Assembly (NCBI GenBank): GCA_903899985.1
Contig: CAIULL010000076.1
Coordinates: forward strand, 62,001 to 126,000
Direction of reading: 5' to 3'
DNA from: an uncultured Schlesneria sp.
Lineage (GTDB): Bacteria > Planctomycetota > Planctomycetia > Planctomycetales > Planctomycetaceae
Length of the DNA stretch: 64,000 nt
Part shown: piece after piece, positions 63,606 through 64,000 of the stretch
How the letters are laid out: the number at the start of each line of letters is the position of its first letter
Numbering within the stretch: position 1 is the first letter of the stretch
Position numbers and translations under genes: made by a program
Notes under the pieces: model-generated
Database searches by the model: none
What the model saw: only the letters and a program-made list of their open reading frames with translations
What the model was told of the DNA's origin: nothing

Positions 63606-64000
63606 ATGCCAAACAGTCGATTCGAAGCCGATCCGTCTCCATCGAGATTTCTACAACAAGGTTCTGTGCGTCAGCACCCGACATCAAGGAATTCGCAAGC
63701 CCATCCAGGGGTCAGCGCTCTTCACGGGGTAACACATCGTAATACATCCTTTCAACCGCTGCCGCGTCCGCTTGGTTTACCTCCATATCATTACTCGCTT
63801 GCGAATAACTTTCCGTCCATCGTCGCAAATATCAAAACGGCCAAATCGATGGTCTTTCACGTGATTGGGGACACCGGTGGCGTCAAGGACGCCGAATATC
63901 AAGATAACGTCGCGGCACAACTGATTGAGCAGCTCGGATCGGCAGGAGCTTCAGATCCTCAATTCTGTTATCACGTTGGCGACGTTGTTTATTTTAATGG
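63606..64000 (+). CDS. Metallophosphoesterase, N-terminal part (runs off the window)
   Basis: From an ATG at 63606 (AAGGAAAG about six bases upstream) the frame stays open to the window edge. After a ~75-residue Pro/Ser/His-rich region come VFHVIGDTGGVKD and FCYHVGDVVYFN, the GDxxG and GD(V)xY metal-binding motifs of calcineurin-like phosphoesterases. The missing downstream part should hold GNH and GHxH. It would hydrolyse a phosphoester with two metal ions. No signal peptide is visible. The frame is open over all 131 codons seen. Confidence 0.8.
   Translation, partial: MPNSRFEADPSPSRFLQQGSVRQHPTSRNSQAHPGVSALHGVTHRNTSFQPLPRPLGLPPYHYSLANNFPSIVANIKTAKSMVFHVIGDTGGVKDAEYQDNVAAQLIEQLGSAGASDPQFCYHVGDVVYFN

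Overview
The window looks like chromosome from a planctomycete, probably family Planctomycetaceae in a broad sense (Schlesneria- or Rubinisphaera-like; the genus is a guess). The evidence is the gene content: a DUF1501 protein, a PSCyt1/DUF1549/DUF1553 cytochrome-type protein, two DUF1559 pseudopilin-like proteins, an ECF sigma factor paired with a huge Ser/Thr kinase that ends in an FGE-sulfatase domain, twin-arginine oxidoreductases, and PEP-CTERM proteins. Most genes are single or in short operons separated by repeat-rich spacers.

Layout. 1-6.9 kb: start of tyrS, a CPBP protease, a CnoX-like thioredoxin, an amidohydrolase, a chorismate-lyase-like protein, ExbD, a secreted beta-roll protein and an FHA-GAF-cyclase. 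6.9-8.6 kb: a complete retron, made of a structured msr-msd RNA followed by its reverse transcriptase. 8.7-20 kb: housekeeping genes (hslVU, esterase-trpD, fic, a Gfo/Idh oxidoreductase, clpS) and a 1250-residue DUF4175-like membrane coiled-coil protein. 20-31 kb: an accessory region of tandem and palindromic repeats, two PEP-CTERM genes, a SEFIR/TIR-TPR-zinc-ribbon protein, a DUF433/DUF5615 toxin-antitoxin-type pair, a dead antitoxin gene, and the wreckage of a CRISPR-Cas locus (N-terminal cas1 fragment, a repeat-spacer-repeat remnant, an isolated repeat beside a WYL gene fragment, an IS200-like transposase and an intact WYL regulator). 31-53 kb: glycosyltransferase, DUF1501, oxidoreductase, CzcA-like RND pump, CstA, PSCyt1 protein, phosphohexomutase, mannose-1-phosphate guanylyltransferase, murD-HAD, bshB1 and a Kef-type antiporter. 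53-59 kb: a module of two DUF1559/lipoprotein pairs around an ECF sigma factor and its membrane partner. 59-64 kb: kinase-FGE fusion with its ECF sigma factor and the start of a metallophosphoesterase.

How they fit together: HslV/HslU form one protease and ClpS feeds another. The phosphohexomutase and ManC are neighbours (divergent) in sugar-nucleotide supply. MurD, its HAD partner and BshB1 form a convergent block with manC. The most distinctive biology is defence-related: a retron with both retron-specific RT motifs and a recognisable RNA partner but no obvious effector gene, a probable TIR-family effector, and the fossil CRISPR locus. Dispersed palindromic repeats of at least three families occupy intergenic gaps, and one provides the stop codon of a gene.
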